Below the pieces are notes generated by a model. That model worked only from the letters and a program-made list of their open reading frames with translations, had not been told where the DNA came from and made no database searches. 64,000 bases of DNA from Istiophorus platypterus (taxonomy: Eukaryota > Chordata > Actinopteri > Istiophoriformes > Istiophoridae), in NCBI GenBank assembly GCA_016859345.1, contig CM029111.1, positions 11,342,714 to 11,406,713 of the forward strand. Direction: 5' to 3'. Made by a program: the position numbers and the translations under genes. Every line of letters starts with the position of its first letter. The first letter of the stretch is position 1. Below are positions 1 through 11,661 of the stretch, piece after piece.

Positions 1-195
1 ACGTGGTAACTGCTTTATGGTGCCGTCCTGTTTTCCCTCAAACTCATTTCTGTGTGAGGAAGACGAAGGGGGTGAAATTCCACGAGAAAAAAAAAAAAAC
101 CCATTAATTGGTAGTTTTCTGTACTATAAAATATTACTAAATATAACTTTTATAGTTCTCTCTCTCCGTCTGTCTCTCTGTCTCCCTCACTCTGT

Positions 196-205
196 ATGTA
201 TATAA

Positions 206-245
<40 letters not shown>

Positions 246-304
246 CTATATCTATATCTATATATATAGATATATATATAGATATAGATATAGATATATA
301 TAGT

Positions 305-386
<82 letters not shown>

Positions 387-405
387 TACATATATATATA
401 TATTA
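196..405. repeat. TA-rich and CT microsatellite block
   Basis: Alternating TA with TATC interruptions, a (CT)n run at about 303-326, then a further long (TA)n run. The stretch at 241-300 is nearly self-complementary (TATC units mirrored by GATA units) and could extrude a cruciform. The bases left of it (1-195) show no gene I can support. Confidence 0.9.
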
Positions 406-485
406 TAGCAGTGACCTGCTGGTTCGTCAGCCTCTCATTCATGCACCTTGCATTCGACGATCGCTTTAATTTAACGAACAATGGG

Positions 486-530
486 GAAACCGAAAGCTTC
501 GGAAGAGCACGAAGCTTTCGCTTTCGCTTC
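486..530. promoter_or_regulatory. Candidate ISRE/IRF-binding elements upstream of irf10
   Basis: GAAACCGAAAG lies on the plus strand at 486-496, and GAAAGCGAAAGC on the minus strand at about 514-525. Both fit the GAAANNGAAA core bound by IRF proteins. They sit about 300-345 bases upstream of the irf10 start codon, so they are placed for a proximal promoter. Interferon or self-regulation is inference; the transcription start is not identified. Confidence 0.45.
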
Positions 531-830
531 TAGGCTGCACTTAGGTTTAGTTACGACTTCTGCATTTTAGTTCGGGATGAGGTCTCTTTGCCTTTACTTT
601 CACACGTTTCTTTATTTTAATAGCCCGATGCAATTTGCTAAGAGCTCTATTAGGAACTTCGGCAGCATTAGGATCAAATACTGATATAACCCCCCCCCCC
701 TCCCCGCCGCCACCACCTTCGTTTTCAAGGTGAAGACGTGATTCAAACTGTGGTCGAGCCGCTTTGCACATGTGTCACTGACGCCAGAAAGTGGAGTTTT
801 GTTCCTGCCAGGCCAAGTTATGTGTTGAAG

Positions 831-1761
831 ATGGACGAGGGATCCAAGTTGCACCTGAAAGAGTGGCTGATATCCCAGATCGAGAGTGGGAAGTATGAAG
901 GGCTGTGCTGGGAGGACGAGAGCAAACGCATGTTCAGGATCCCGTGGAAACACGCAGCCAAGAAGGACTACAAGCAGACGGAGGACGCGGCTCTGTTTAA
1001 GGTCAGCGCTTTGCGTCTTTTCGGACATTTTTACTAAAAACGGGTAACGTTGGACGTGTCAGGGATTTTGGGTCAAATAAAGTCTCGGCGACTCAGGCGT
1101 GGGAAAGGTATTTACCGCCTTGTTTTTATTTATCTAAGGGCCCAGGCCATAAGAAGCCATGCAGGCTGATCAGAAAGAAAACAAAATAAGCCTTTGCATG
1201 ATGCATCGTGTTGATAAAGTAACTTTAAAAAGAAAATCACATATCAGGCTCATTGGAGGATTCGTGCAAACGCTGCGTAAAGTATAATGTTTATTATCTT
1301 GAAAATCCAAAGAAATTCTTCTTTTTTTTGCCCCCCCCGTACCATAAAGAAGCAATGCTGCTATTTAACTTAAATAGCCCAATGTCACAATCACACAAAA
1401 AATATCCCCAAGGGCTTAAGAACCACAGAGGGAAGAAACCTCAACAGAGGAAGGATCCGGGACGGACAGACACGAGGTAGATGAAGTACGCACAAAATGC
1501 TCTAGATCACAGAGGAGATTTACAGCGTGGAAAATCAGGATGACTGAAAATTATAGATATTAAAAAATTACGAGCAGTGTTTTGTAGGCTGCTATCTGCA
1601 CAGCTCTTTGCTATTATAATTGCTATTATAAATTCCCTTTAATCCCCAGTTACCATGTTGCAATGTGGTCACTAGTTTCAAACAGCCAAGAGACAACATT
1701 GTTTCCCATGTAGACTATTTACTGAATTTAATTGGGCAGCCCTCTAAAATAGATTTACCTC

Positions 1762-1792
<31 letters not shown>

Positions 1793-4700
1793 GTTATTTC
1801 TTCCAGAATTCTGAATATCTAGTTCAATCTTGGGTTGATATTTAGAAATCTGTGGGAAGAACGAGTTCAAGTGCAGTCGTAAATTGAAAAGAAAAAAAAC
1901 ACTTTAAAAATAAAATGTTTCCTTTTACTGGAGGTCAGGCTGCTAGAAAGGCAAATTAAAACCACTGTTTGACTGCAAAGGACCTTCAGAAAGATTAAGC
2001 AGACTCTGGAGGGGTGGTACAAAGTTGTACTGTGCCGTGACATCTGCACAGATATGACCGTTGTGGAAGAGTCATTAGAAAAAACCTTGCCTGTGTCCTC
2101 AACACATACTTGAGTGTCATGAGGTTTGCAAAAGAACATGTAAAAATGCTGATGCATTTTAGAAACAAGTCCTGTAGACCAATGAAGTTAAAATAGAACT
2201 TTTTAGCTGCAACACAAAAAGGTAAGTTTTGAGAAAAACTGGACCAGAATGTCATGAAAAAAAAAATGCCGTTAGACTATAATGCACAGGGCTGGATTGA
2301 TCAGGCTTTGGGCTTGTGCTGCTGCCAGTGGCACAGGGAAGATTTCACTGGCAGAGGGAAGAATGGATTCAATTAAATACCTACAAATTCTGGGAACAAA
2401 CATCCCACTGTCAAAAAGCTTGAAATGAAAAACAATGCCTTCTACAAGATGATCATTAACCTAAACACACGTCATAATCCACAATGGACGACCTGAAAAG
2501 GTGCAAGCTGAGGCCCTCACAGTTCCCTGGACTAAGCATCAAAAGTCTGTTCCCAGACCTCAAAAGAGTAGTGCATGCAAGTCAATCCAAAACCAACATC
2601 TAAAAGAACTAGAAGCCTTTAACAAGAAGAATGGTTGAAAATCCCGCAAGCAAGAACTGAAAGCCTCTTAGCTGCTACAAAAAAGTGTTTACAAGCTGTG
2701 ATACTTGTTTAACAGAGTTTTTACTGTACTGACCATGCAGGGGGCCCAGGTTTTTGTTTCAGACCCTTTTTTGTTATTTTGAAACTGTAAAAGATGGAAA
2801 TAAAGAAGTAATCTTGCTTGAAATATTAAAGAAATGTGCCATCTTTAACTTTATACCTCCTGGAAATCAGTTCATCATTAACTCACCTAACTATTCACAG
2901 CAACAGAGATTTTGACCAGGGTTGCCAAAACTTTTTCATGGCACCCAATTGAGGTGTTAGCTACCCAATTCAACCTCTATACTCTCATAATCTGAATATG
3001 GCAGCTTTTCTCACAGCAAAATTTATAGACTATATGGTGCATGTGGAACTAAACCTGAAACTCCTTCACTATTGAAAAATTAAACCAGAAAGTTAGCCTA
3101 CATCTCTAAGTAAATAGTTGTAGGCTAACCTCACTATTTCAGATTTAACCCACTTCCTTAATTTAATTCAATGTGTCACTAATGGTGGTGTGATAATGTG
3201 TTTAACCATTACTTCAGCATTTTCCCAGTTTTTTTTATATAACCATGATTTTTTTCCCCCAATTATTTATTTATGAATAAAGCTCTTATCTTTCACTCTG
3301 TACATTCAGGCCTGGGCTGTGTATAAGGGCAAATACAGGGAGGGAAGGGATAAAGCTGACCCCACCATGTGGAAGACACGTCTTCGCTGTGCCCTCAACA
3401 AGAGCACAGACTTCCAGGAAGTCCCTGAACGCAACCAGCTTGACATCACTGAGCCATATAAAGTCTATTGCATCCAGCAGGACAATGGGACAGTCAGGCC
3501 AGCAGGTAAAACCGAAGAGGATATTCTCTTTCCTTTCCCAGTCGTCCTTTTAAGTAGGTGTTTAGCGATGATATTATATTTATACTCCTCTTTATACTGC
3601 ACCACTGTCAGAAGTAAAAAAAAAAAAAAGCAAACAAATACAAGAAATTAAATGGTGCTGATTAAGCAAATAAATTGTGCCTCTTTATCATTCTTTCATA
3701 AGCTTTTAAGCATATAAAAAAAGTACTGTAATTTCTTTCTACCTAGATATTACCTTATTCTTATTTTTCTTTCTCATTTTTTTTCCATCACTTGCTTCTC
3801 TCCCTAGAGTCTCCCCAGATAAAAGTTGAAATGATTATCCAGGCTAAAAGGTCTCCAAAGAGCTCTGGTGTACTGGACAAACAGGTAATCCAAAACATGG
3901 AGCTAATAAGCTTTAAAGTGACAAATGCAGCACTGAATCCTGAATACAGGACAGTAGTGGATTATATACTGCTACACTGATGTGAAAAGAAAGGTTACGT
4001 CATGCTAAGAACACTGTGCGAGGGCAATAAGTTAGTTATAAATAGGGATTCTTTTTTCTGGTTTCGCTCAATTTTTTTTTTGAAAAAGTAAATTCAGATT
4101 TTTGTTTATAGAAAAATGGCAATCGCGGCGAAAAGGTTAAGGGAACATCCTTTATTTTTTATTTTTAATTTCCCAGGTCATATTGTCTTGTTTTATTGAG
4201 TTACTGTACATAAATCCCACATTTAGTTGGTGGAACCATGTACGGTTGTGTTTTTTCAGCATTGAACCCAGCTTTTGGGAAGTAGGAGAAATCAGTTTAA
4301 ACTATTTTGAACTTTAAAATTTTTTTTTAATTTTAAAATTAAGCTTTTGCTATGTTACCTGTTTTTATTTCTGTTTTTGTAGCCTCATTCTCAAGAAGAA
4401 TATTTTCAAGCAAATAATGAAGGAGAAAAACCAATGAGTGGTAAGTGTTACCCACATAAAAACTGCAGTTTAGAATAATTATGAAGAAAGGAGAATCATG
4501 CCCATAGATATCAGGGAGACAACCCTCCCCTCTTGTTTTACTGGTAGTCTTCATATATTTTGCTTTACCAACCACCAATAACTGAGCAGAGTCTACTTGT
4601 GACCCTAAAAGCGGAGAATAATAAACTCTCGTTTTTTTCGAATATTCATGTGGACACGAGATTGTTATGGCCCGTACCTAGATCCTATTTTATCAGTCAA

Positions 4701-6125
4701 CACAGGGGTCTGAAAGCATTTGTCCATTTACCTCATATGGGTCCCACGAGTGGTTGCCCATGTGAAATTAATACAGTGCAATTGTGGCTATCTGTATGTT
4801 TAAAGGTAACCTGATGGGTTGCCATTAGCCAGCATGAAAATTTAAATGTCCAGGATGTCAAGAGGAAAGGTCCTAATGACCTTGCTGATCCTCTGACTTT
4901 TCCTCTCTTGTCACCATGAGGTTTTACAACAACCCATTCGCGGGAAATCATTCGTATCCTCCTCAGGATGGATTGTAATCACTCTGGTGTACCCTGACTT
5001 TTCATTCAGAGCTCTCATCACCATATCTGCAAAAGCAATGACATTCCCATCAGTCTCAAATGTACTTGTGTGTAATTGTGTTAAAATGCTCGAATATTAA
5101 ACTAAGACAGTGAACACGGTTGAGATTACACTGGCTTAATATCAGCATGTTTGTAATTTCATTTTAACCGCGTCAGCACCCACACTTTAGCATTTAGCTC
5201 AAAGCACTGCTGTGCCTAAGTTTAGTCTTACAGAGCCTCTAGCATGGCTATAGACTCAAAGTCTTTACTCTTGTTTGTTTGTTGTTGTTTGTGAACCTTG
5301 TGGCTTAGTTGGATTTCGTGGTTGTTTTGGGTATTGAAGAGTTGTGGATTAGTTGTTGGTGCCTGCTTGCTAGAGAGAAAATTGCCTGGCTACCACTGCA
5401 GCTTTCAGGGGGTGTTTAATCCACGGCTTCTGTCCTTGTGACTTCAGAGTATTTTCTGGGTGAGAAGTTGGCAAGGGAACATGTCCTTGCCACCACAATA
5501 GAAACTCCTACTGAGTAAATGGGATATCCGTGCAGGGGAAATGATAAAAAGAAAAAAAAAATTACTAAAAAGGCTAGAAACAGTCATCAGTCCAAGTAAG
5601 TATATCATGTGGGGCTCCACAGTGTTTACTGTGAAGGGCCCTGGATGTTTGACATATGAAGCGTATATTGAACCGATGAACAAATAATAATGGACCCCGT
5701 TTGGTTTGCTAAAATGGGACCTAACCACCCCCCCATCTAACCCATTTCGGGCCTACATCGGCATGCTGGTAGGAATTTTACTCACAAACCTAATTTAAAT
5801 AAAACAAAACAAAACAGGGTCTGTTAGCATTTGTCCATATTCCTAATATTTTTCTCATTACGTAAGTAATCTTGCTTTGTTATTTGGCGTCACATTATGC
5901 TTACACTTTTGAGAATGTACTGATTGACTCCTATCTCTCTTCAGATGATCTGTTGAGGGAGCACATGTACTGTGAATTAACAGTGAAAAAACCTCAAAAT
6001 CCGGTCCCTGCTCCGATTACCTTCCTTAGGCCTGAGCTTGCTATGGAAGGTAAGAAGGTCTATGGGATTATGCACACATACAAATCCACTTAAACACGTT
6101 ACTGGCCTGGGAAAAAAAAAGTTGC

Positions 6126-6171
<46 letters not shown>

Positions 6172-7654
6172 CATTCGTATGCAGGTGATGTTGTTGTACC
6201 AGGGCCAGAGGGTGATGACAGTGACCACCGTGAGCCCGGAGGGCTGCTTCATCCTGCAGGGCCGAGTTCCTTTAGGAAGTGCACAGATCTACGGACTCTG
6301 CAAGGCCCAGCAGCTGTCGTTCCCTTCCCCGGACTCTGTAACCCTACCGTCATGCATAGCTGAAGCAATGAATCGCCTCCTTTGTCACTTGGAAAGGGGT
6401 GTGTTATTATGGGTGGCCGAGGATGGGTTGTTCATCAAGCGGTTCTGCCAGGGTAGGGTGTACTGGAGCGGTCCAATGGCCCAACATACTGACCGGCCCA
6501 ACAAACTGGAGCGAGATAAGACCTTCAAACTGTTTGATACAACCACATTCATTAGTGGTAAGGCAGCGAGTGCATACTTTAACAAAATTCATCACCTATC
6601 AATTAGTCCTACAGATGTAGCTGGAACAGAATATGATTTACTCAGAGAGACAGGACGACTTGGATCATTTGGACTAAAAACAAATTCATGTCAAATTATT
6701 GCTCTGTGCACAAGAGGCAGTAGGTTTATATGATGAATCTGAATATTCCAATTAATGTCTGCAGAACTTCAGAGATGTTTACAAGGGAAGGGACCTATAC
6801 CTTCTTATCAGATCGAGCTCTGCTTTGGAGAGGAGTATCCAGACCCCAACGTACCAAAATCCAAGAAGTTGATCATTGCACAGGTTGGTCACAATTATGG
6901 AAAATTGTTGGAAAAGGACCACATCTGTGGTTTAAGTGTTGCGTGCTCTTGCTCATTCATTCTGAATGCAGAGTATGGATTTAGGTTGTAGAGAAGGTGT
7001 CGTATTTCAAATTTTAATTATACATTTTCCCCGTAAATCAGGGGTTCCATTTAAAACATGCCTCGCTTTCACATTAGAATTTTTTTCCTCCCAAGAATAC
7101 ACAAAACTATATAATGCTTTGTTTAAAATTTCTATTTTATAACATGGCATTCTGAGCCTAAATTGGCTCTTTAGAAGGAACAGATTCCTCTGTCCTTCTT
7201 GGGAGGCAGAAAGCACACTTGAAGTTTTTGGGAACTGAATAAGAGAGATGTGTGTGTTTTGCATATATTCAGATTAACCAAACATTTCCCCTCTACTCTC
7301 TCTCATGCCTGCATGTTTTTGTCATGCAAACTTTTTTTTTACCTATTTTAAATTTTGGAATCAGTGTGTCAGTGTAATATATATTGTGAAAAGTCTAAAT
7401 CAAAGTCAACTTTTTGATGTTAAACAATCCAAGTACAACTCTTTTAGTCCAGCTTGAATGCTCCTGGTCAGGGGGCAGTATTTTCAGTCACCAGCAGATG
7501 TCCTCGTAAGCGCACTGACTGTGTACTACACCCTGTTCTGTTTGGCCAGATTATGCCATTGTTTGCAGTCGAGCTCCTCCGGAGGTACAACTTGGGAGAG
7601 TATGTGGAGAAATGGTCAACTCGCAGCTCCAACACAGATGGAGAGAAGATGTAG
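831..7654 (+). CDS. irf10: Interferon regulatory factor 10 (IRF4/8/9/10 group), 8 coding exons
   Basis: Coding exons read as 831-1001, 3310-3505, 3808-3884, 4383-4440, 5945-6049, 6171-6557, 6765-6883 and 7550-7654. All have GT donors, AG acceptors and matching phases, giving 405 residues. Residues 1-115 form the IRF DNA-binding domain with the five spaced tryptophans (W12, W27, W39, W59, W78) and motifs RIPWKHA, AWAVYKGK and WKTRLRCALNKS. From about residue 203 on lies an IRF-association domain, with SPEGC, LERGVLLWVAEDGLF, RPNKLERDKTFKLFD and CFGEEYPDP. The protein should be a nuclear regulator that binds ISRE/IRF elements and pairs with other factors through the C-terminal domain. The start at 831 begins the normal domain edge; an in-frame upstream start (738) would add 31 residues unlike any IRF. 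IRF10 is inferred because the sequence is IRF4/8-like yet clearly neither; family membership is near certain, the exact paralogue less so. Confidence 0.85.
1763..1792. repeat. (ATT)n microsatellite
   Basis: About ten ATT units in irf10 intron 1, ending in an imperfect GTT unit. Confidence 0.9.
2280..2960 (+). mobile_element. Degenerate Tc1/mariner-like transposon remnant in irf10 intron 1
   Basis: Conceptual translation across several frames gives broken pieces like the C-terminal end of a Tc1-type transposase: a DLKR-V-HA segment, then a (L)EAF segment, then KxQELK and a tract resembling YKKxLQAVILA. Stops and frameshifts interrupt all of it. The 3' part (about 2730-2960) resembles the common fish dispersed-repeat tail with GACCAGGGTTGCCAAAAC. 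I could not define terminal inverted repeats, so the ends are approximate. The rest of intron 1 (1002-3309) holds an (ATT)n microsatellite near 1763-1792 and otherwise unremarkable AT-rich sequence. Confidence 0.5.
4838..5265 (+). repeat. Dispersed fish repeat, copy 1 (irf10 intron)
   Basis: Lies in the intron between exons 4383-4440 and 5945-6049. It contains TTAGCATTTAGCTCAAAGCA, followed by a TGTGCC segment and GCCTCTAGCATGGCTATAGAC. The same core recurs at 39785-39810, which shows directly that this is a repeated element. Its segments (CTCTGACTTTTC, CACCATGAGG, AATGACATTCCCATCAG) are typical of a common non-coding fish repeat. No coding capacity and no clear ends. The remaining intron sequence to 5944 shows nothing I recognise. 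Confidence 0.7.
6128..6168 (+). repeat. (TG)n tract abutting the 3' splice site of the irf10 IAD exon
   Basis: About 20 uninterrupted TG units run directly into the TAG acceptor at 6168-6170, so the exon starting at 6171 has no ordinary polypyrimidine tract. Only a short A-rich stretch, with no C/T-rich run, precedes the repeat. The whole intron is 121 bases. Confidence 0.95.
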
Positions 7655-8145
7655 GAAGACTGTGAAAAAAGCTACCTTGCTCCAGGGCAATCATGAACAA
7701 TGTACACATAAATATTACTGGAGCTATATCTCTTTCCTCTCATCATCATGAAAGACATCCATGAACAGAACAAAACATACAGAATATCGTCAGTGGAGAT
7801 GCACATTTGATGAGGAAATGATGGATATGCTGCAGTTTAAACCAATCTGCAATGCAAGAGGGGAAATTCAAAGCAATGTTCTTTATTTTTTACCTTAAAT
7901 CGACTTTTTTTTTTTTTAACCTGTCCACTATGCAGCTAGAAGTGTTTTCAGCTTTTGTTAAAGAAGGGATCTTGTTTAAATTACTGAAACATACCAATAA
8001 CATATTATTAATGTAAAAGTTTTTCCTGCATTTTTTTTTTTATCTTAATCTCATATTCAGCATGCTGTATGTATTACATGATAATTTAAGTGTATAGTAC
8101 TTTACAACACATCAAGAGAATAAATCGACACTTTAAATTAAATCT
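7655..8145 (+). other. irf10 3' untranslated region with poly(A) signal
   Basis: After the stop codon at 7652-7654 the sequence becomes AT-rich, and an AATAAA signal lies at 8119-8124. Cleavage would fall at about 8135-8150, which is inferred. Confidence 0.6.
8119..8124 (+). terminator. AATAAA poly(A) signal of irf10
   Basis: Canonical hexamer about 465 bases after the irf10 stop codon, the only plus-strand AATAAA I noted in the 3' region before the opposing gene. Confidence 0.6.
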
Positions 8146-8161
8146 ATAAAGCTTTTTTTCC

Positions 8162-8167
8162 TTTATT
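8162..8167 (-). terminator. Distal minus-strand AATAAA for the ataxin-1-like gene
   Basis: TTTATT on the plus strand reads AATAAA on the minus strand. It is a possible distal poly(A) signal of the gene ending at 9290. A proximal one lies at 9153-9158, about 135 bases past the stop codon. Which is used cannot be told from sequence. Confidence 0.4.
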
Positions 8168-9239
8168 TCTAGCGAACATCATATAACAGATTCACAATTT
8201 TTAAAAAATATACATATATTTTTGTAGCTATAACATTTAAAAAGAAAAGTCAACAGGTAAGGTTTTCTTTTTGAAAATAAAAAAAAAGAAAAACAAACTC
8301 AAAAACTAAAGTGAGAGTGTGTGCTGAATCAAAAGAGATACCCGTATCTGAGTTTAAAATACTTTCAATATTTTCCCTGCCCTCAAACATGTACAGTACG
8401 TAATAAAAATGAGATGGTAACAGAAGCGTACAGTACACAGGGGTCAAGAGTATTCACAAAGCATCATGTTCCAACGTGTTATTAGCACCATTACTCTTCA
8501 CTTTTTACTCTTTCCATCGTTCAGTTTTTAATGGAAAAACACCATGAGTGTCGAGGTGATGTGGCACAGACCTGTCTGTGTGGGTTTGGATTGTCTGTTG
8601 CAAAGTTTTCATTAGTGTTCTCCCTTTCTCAGAGATAATGTTAAGAACATATTGGAGAGTAATGCCTTGACGAACAATGGTTTGAAATGACTCCCAGTGA
8701 TGAGAATTTAAAAAAAGCGAAGAGCTGCTCATACATTCACCTTGCCTGCCCAGGCCGACACACAGACATCGGCTCAGAAGCAAGAAAATAAAAAAGAAAA
8801 ATAGAAGAAAACGAAAATGCATTGCGAAATTGATAGAGAGATTGCATTAAATCTGTTTAGCATATTTACTGTATATAACATCTTTAATATATATAGTCAA
8901 ATTTTGTTCATATATATCTGCACTTCTTCAATAGCATTTACTTTCATAACACTGATTGAAAGTCGATACCCTGCAGAAAACACTGTCAGTCAGTAGGTGT
9001 GTGGGAAAACCATTACAAAAACAAAGTGAACACGGACAAGTGCTTGATTGTCTCACTAAATGTTTTCAGTGTGTCTGTAAGGAGCCGTCCAGAGATCCTT
9101 CAGCTGCTGCTCCTGCAGTGTGGACACCCGTAAATTGTGTTTTCTATTGTTTTTTATTCCTTCCCTGCAACCCTGCCTTGAGGTCTCTCCATTGTTTGTC
9201 TTGGTGGGTGCAACAGAGACAAGGAGGGTGTGTATGTGC

Positions 9240-9257
9240 TTGTGTGTGTGTGTGTGA
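9240..9257. repeat. (GT)n in the 3' region of the ataxin-1-like gene
   Basis: About nine GT units roughly 35 bases beyond the stop codon, in the presumed 3' untranslated region. The 8170-9289 segment otherwise shows AT-rich sequence consistent with a 3' UTR and no other gene. Confidence 0.85.
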
Positions 9258-9289
9258 GTATTCATTTTTATGTATGCATGTGCAAGTTT

Positions 9290-11661
9290 CTACTGCCACT
9301 TCATTAACTTGGAGCCATGAGGTAAATCCAGGAGGCTTTCATCAGTTCCGCTTGAGAGAAGGCTGTCCGGGGCAGACCAGCGGCGCTTGCGTGGACGTGG
9401 CTGCTCCTGAGTGGGAGGCTCTGCAGCCAGAGCACATGGTGGGGCTGGCGCCGTAGGAGGCGGGTGGTGAGGAAAAGGTGGAGGAGGAGGCGGAGGGGGA
9501 GGGGGCATCTCCTCCCTCTGTGAGCTGCAGGACTCTCCTGTAGCCCTGGAGGGGTGTTGCATGCGATGGGCCCTGGAGCCGGTACGCGAGTGTGACCGGT
9601 GGGTATGGGTTGGTGTGGGGGTGAGAGCCAGGCAGACATCCCCTTCCATGAGCTGGCGGCACGGCAGGCCGTACAGCTGTAGCGTTCTCTGGGGACAGCA
9701 AGAAGACCAGCCTCGGTCCTGCACAAAGAACGGATACTCCACCAAGACCCTCAGTAACTCCTGCACAAAACCACAAAATTGTTATACACTCAACCAAGTG
9801 GTCTCTCATGTCTGTTACTTATTACCAGCAGAATGTGGCTTTGGTGCGTAATAGTATGAGTAAGATATAAACTGATCTGATGTGTTCTCACCTGTGACGA
9901 TCAAGGAAGCTAAGAGCCATACTGTTACTGATTTGCATAAACATTTATCTTGTCATGCAGTAAATTCATTAAATTACTTGTGATTATGCTGGGATGTAGA
10001 TATCTGTTACTCAAGCGTAGGTGAAGCGTGTATCTAAAAAGAAAGCCGAGAAAGCTGACCTGAGTGTTGCGGTCCGTGAGGTGGACCTGCAGGTGGCTGA
10101 AGCCGTGTGTGCTGCTGGGGGAAATCAGCAGCACAGTGCAAGTGCTGAGGTGGAACTCCGGGGAAGTATCCGCACTCCTCAGGAAGTCCTCGGTCCGCAG
10201 CTCCTCCACCCGCTTCAACCGCCCACTGGCCAACTCAATCAGAGAACCCTTGGTGAAGTGAGGTAGGAGCGCAGGGGGAGATGGGTGAAGGGCCGGGGTT
10301 GAGGTGTGAAGATGGCAGGGAGATAGCTCTCTCCCTTTGTCCCTTTCTCTTTCCCGCCGTCTCCCACGCTCACTGTCTCTTTCTTGGACTCTGTCGTGTT
10401 GTAGTTGCGTCTCTTTGTCTTTGTCTTTACCTCGCTCCCTGTCCCTGTGTAGGGCTTTTTCTCTGTCTCTTTCTTGGTCTCTTTCCTGGTCTCTTTGCGG
10501 CCTGTCATGGCTGTTAGGTAGACCCAGGGGTGAGTGAGGTGAGTTTCTTAGATTGTGCTGCCTGGGGCCTGGCTCCCTGTGCACGTTGTAAAGAGGTGTT
10601 CCTGAGGGGTTATAGTGTGGGTAGGGCTGAGGACTTGGGTGGCACACCGATCCCAAGGAGTAGTAGATCTGGGCTTCAGCTGGTGTGGCCCCTATGGGAT
10701 CCATTAGTCCCCCTCTACTTGCCCTGGGGTCTGGTCCGAGGGGAAGGGGACTTGTGGAGAGTAGATTTGAGCCGGTCTTAACTATCCCATGCGGATGTCT
10801 GTCCTGCAGTGAGGAATGTGACTCAGGGCCCTCCTGAGCTTGAGAGTCTGACAAAAAAGGCCCTCCAGAATGGACATGGGACGTTAATTCCTCCTGCTGT
10901 CTCCGTCCACCGTTGGTGTGGGAGCTGTGTGGGCTGACGTCCAGCCTGGTTCTGCTGCTATCGTTCCCATATTCTCCTGCGAGCAGAGGCCTGGAGGTTG
11001 AGACAGTCCTGCTGCCTGGCCCATCCAGGCCATTGGGCCTCTTGCCCAGGTACCTGTGTCTGGCTTCAACTAAGCTTTGCTCTTGGTTGTAGATAGAGTG
11101 GGGGCTAAATATGTATGATGGAGAATAGAGAGAGGAGCTGTAGTCGCGCCGGCCACTGTTAACGTAGGACCACATCTCTCTCGAATCGGCTGGGAAGGGA
11201 GTCTTAAAAGAGGAAGCAGAGGAGGAAGATGGGGAAGGTGGCAAGGAGAGGTGACCCTCCCCTCTGAGCCACCTGGAGGTGTGGGGCAGGGTTGAGGAGA
11301 GAGGATCATCTCTCCAGGCGGGAGACCCTGAGCCCCTCCTCTCGCTGACCTGCCCTGAGAAAAGGGGGAGAGAGACAGAGGGAGAGTAGCTCAGGGGCCA
11401 TGGTAGGGACAGGGGGAGGCATGGAGCAGGAGCAGGAAGCGGTGGAGGAGTGTGGAGGAGATGGAGGTTTGGGTTAGTCAGAGCTCGGTCTCTTTCAACG
11501 CCCTCCCTGCCTCCCTCCCCTCTCCCCGTGCTGGACCGACTCCGGAGCGGCACAGGGGGTTTAAACTCGTCCAAAGTGACGTGGCGTTCCAACGATCCTT
11601 GCCGAGACTCCCTCTTCTTGGGAGGGAGGCACTCTTTGCCGCGGTCGGGGCTGGGATTCAT
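9290..11661 (-). CDS. Ataxin-1 family protein with AXH domain, 2 coding exons
   Basis: Exons 11661-10060 and 9760-9290 (minus), GT donor at 10059-10058 and AG acceptor at 9762-9761, phase 0, give 690 residues. The N-terminus carries ECLPPKKRE, shared with ATXN1 and ATXN1L, and fixes the start. Residues 466-582 are an AXH domain (FTKGSLIELASGRLKRVEEL; VLVEYPFFVQDRGWSSC; GLPC..L..GDVCLAL), a protein- and RNA-binding fold; the intron falls inside it. Near the C-terminus, RKRRWSAPD (658-666) matches the ataxin-1 nuclear signal, 14-3-3 and U2AF-ligand motif. No polyglutamine; instead an R/D/E-rich tract at 386-446 and a polyproline run at 620-629. The tail found in ATXN1/ATXN1L after RKRRWSAP is replaced by a short unrelated end. 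Likely a nuclear transcriptional co-repressor, by family. It could be a divergent atxn1/atxn1l copy or a separate third paralogue. Confidence 0.88.

Noticed and set aside
738..830. In-frame upstream start adding 31 residues to irf10
   Set aside because: IRF proteins of this group begin close to the DNA-binding domain, and the added residues have no family resemblance.
9304..9809. Overlapping open frames of 140-155 codons on the minus strand
   Set aside because: They are shadows of the second ataxin-1-like exon, whose AXH frame is unambiguous.
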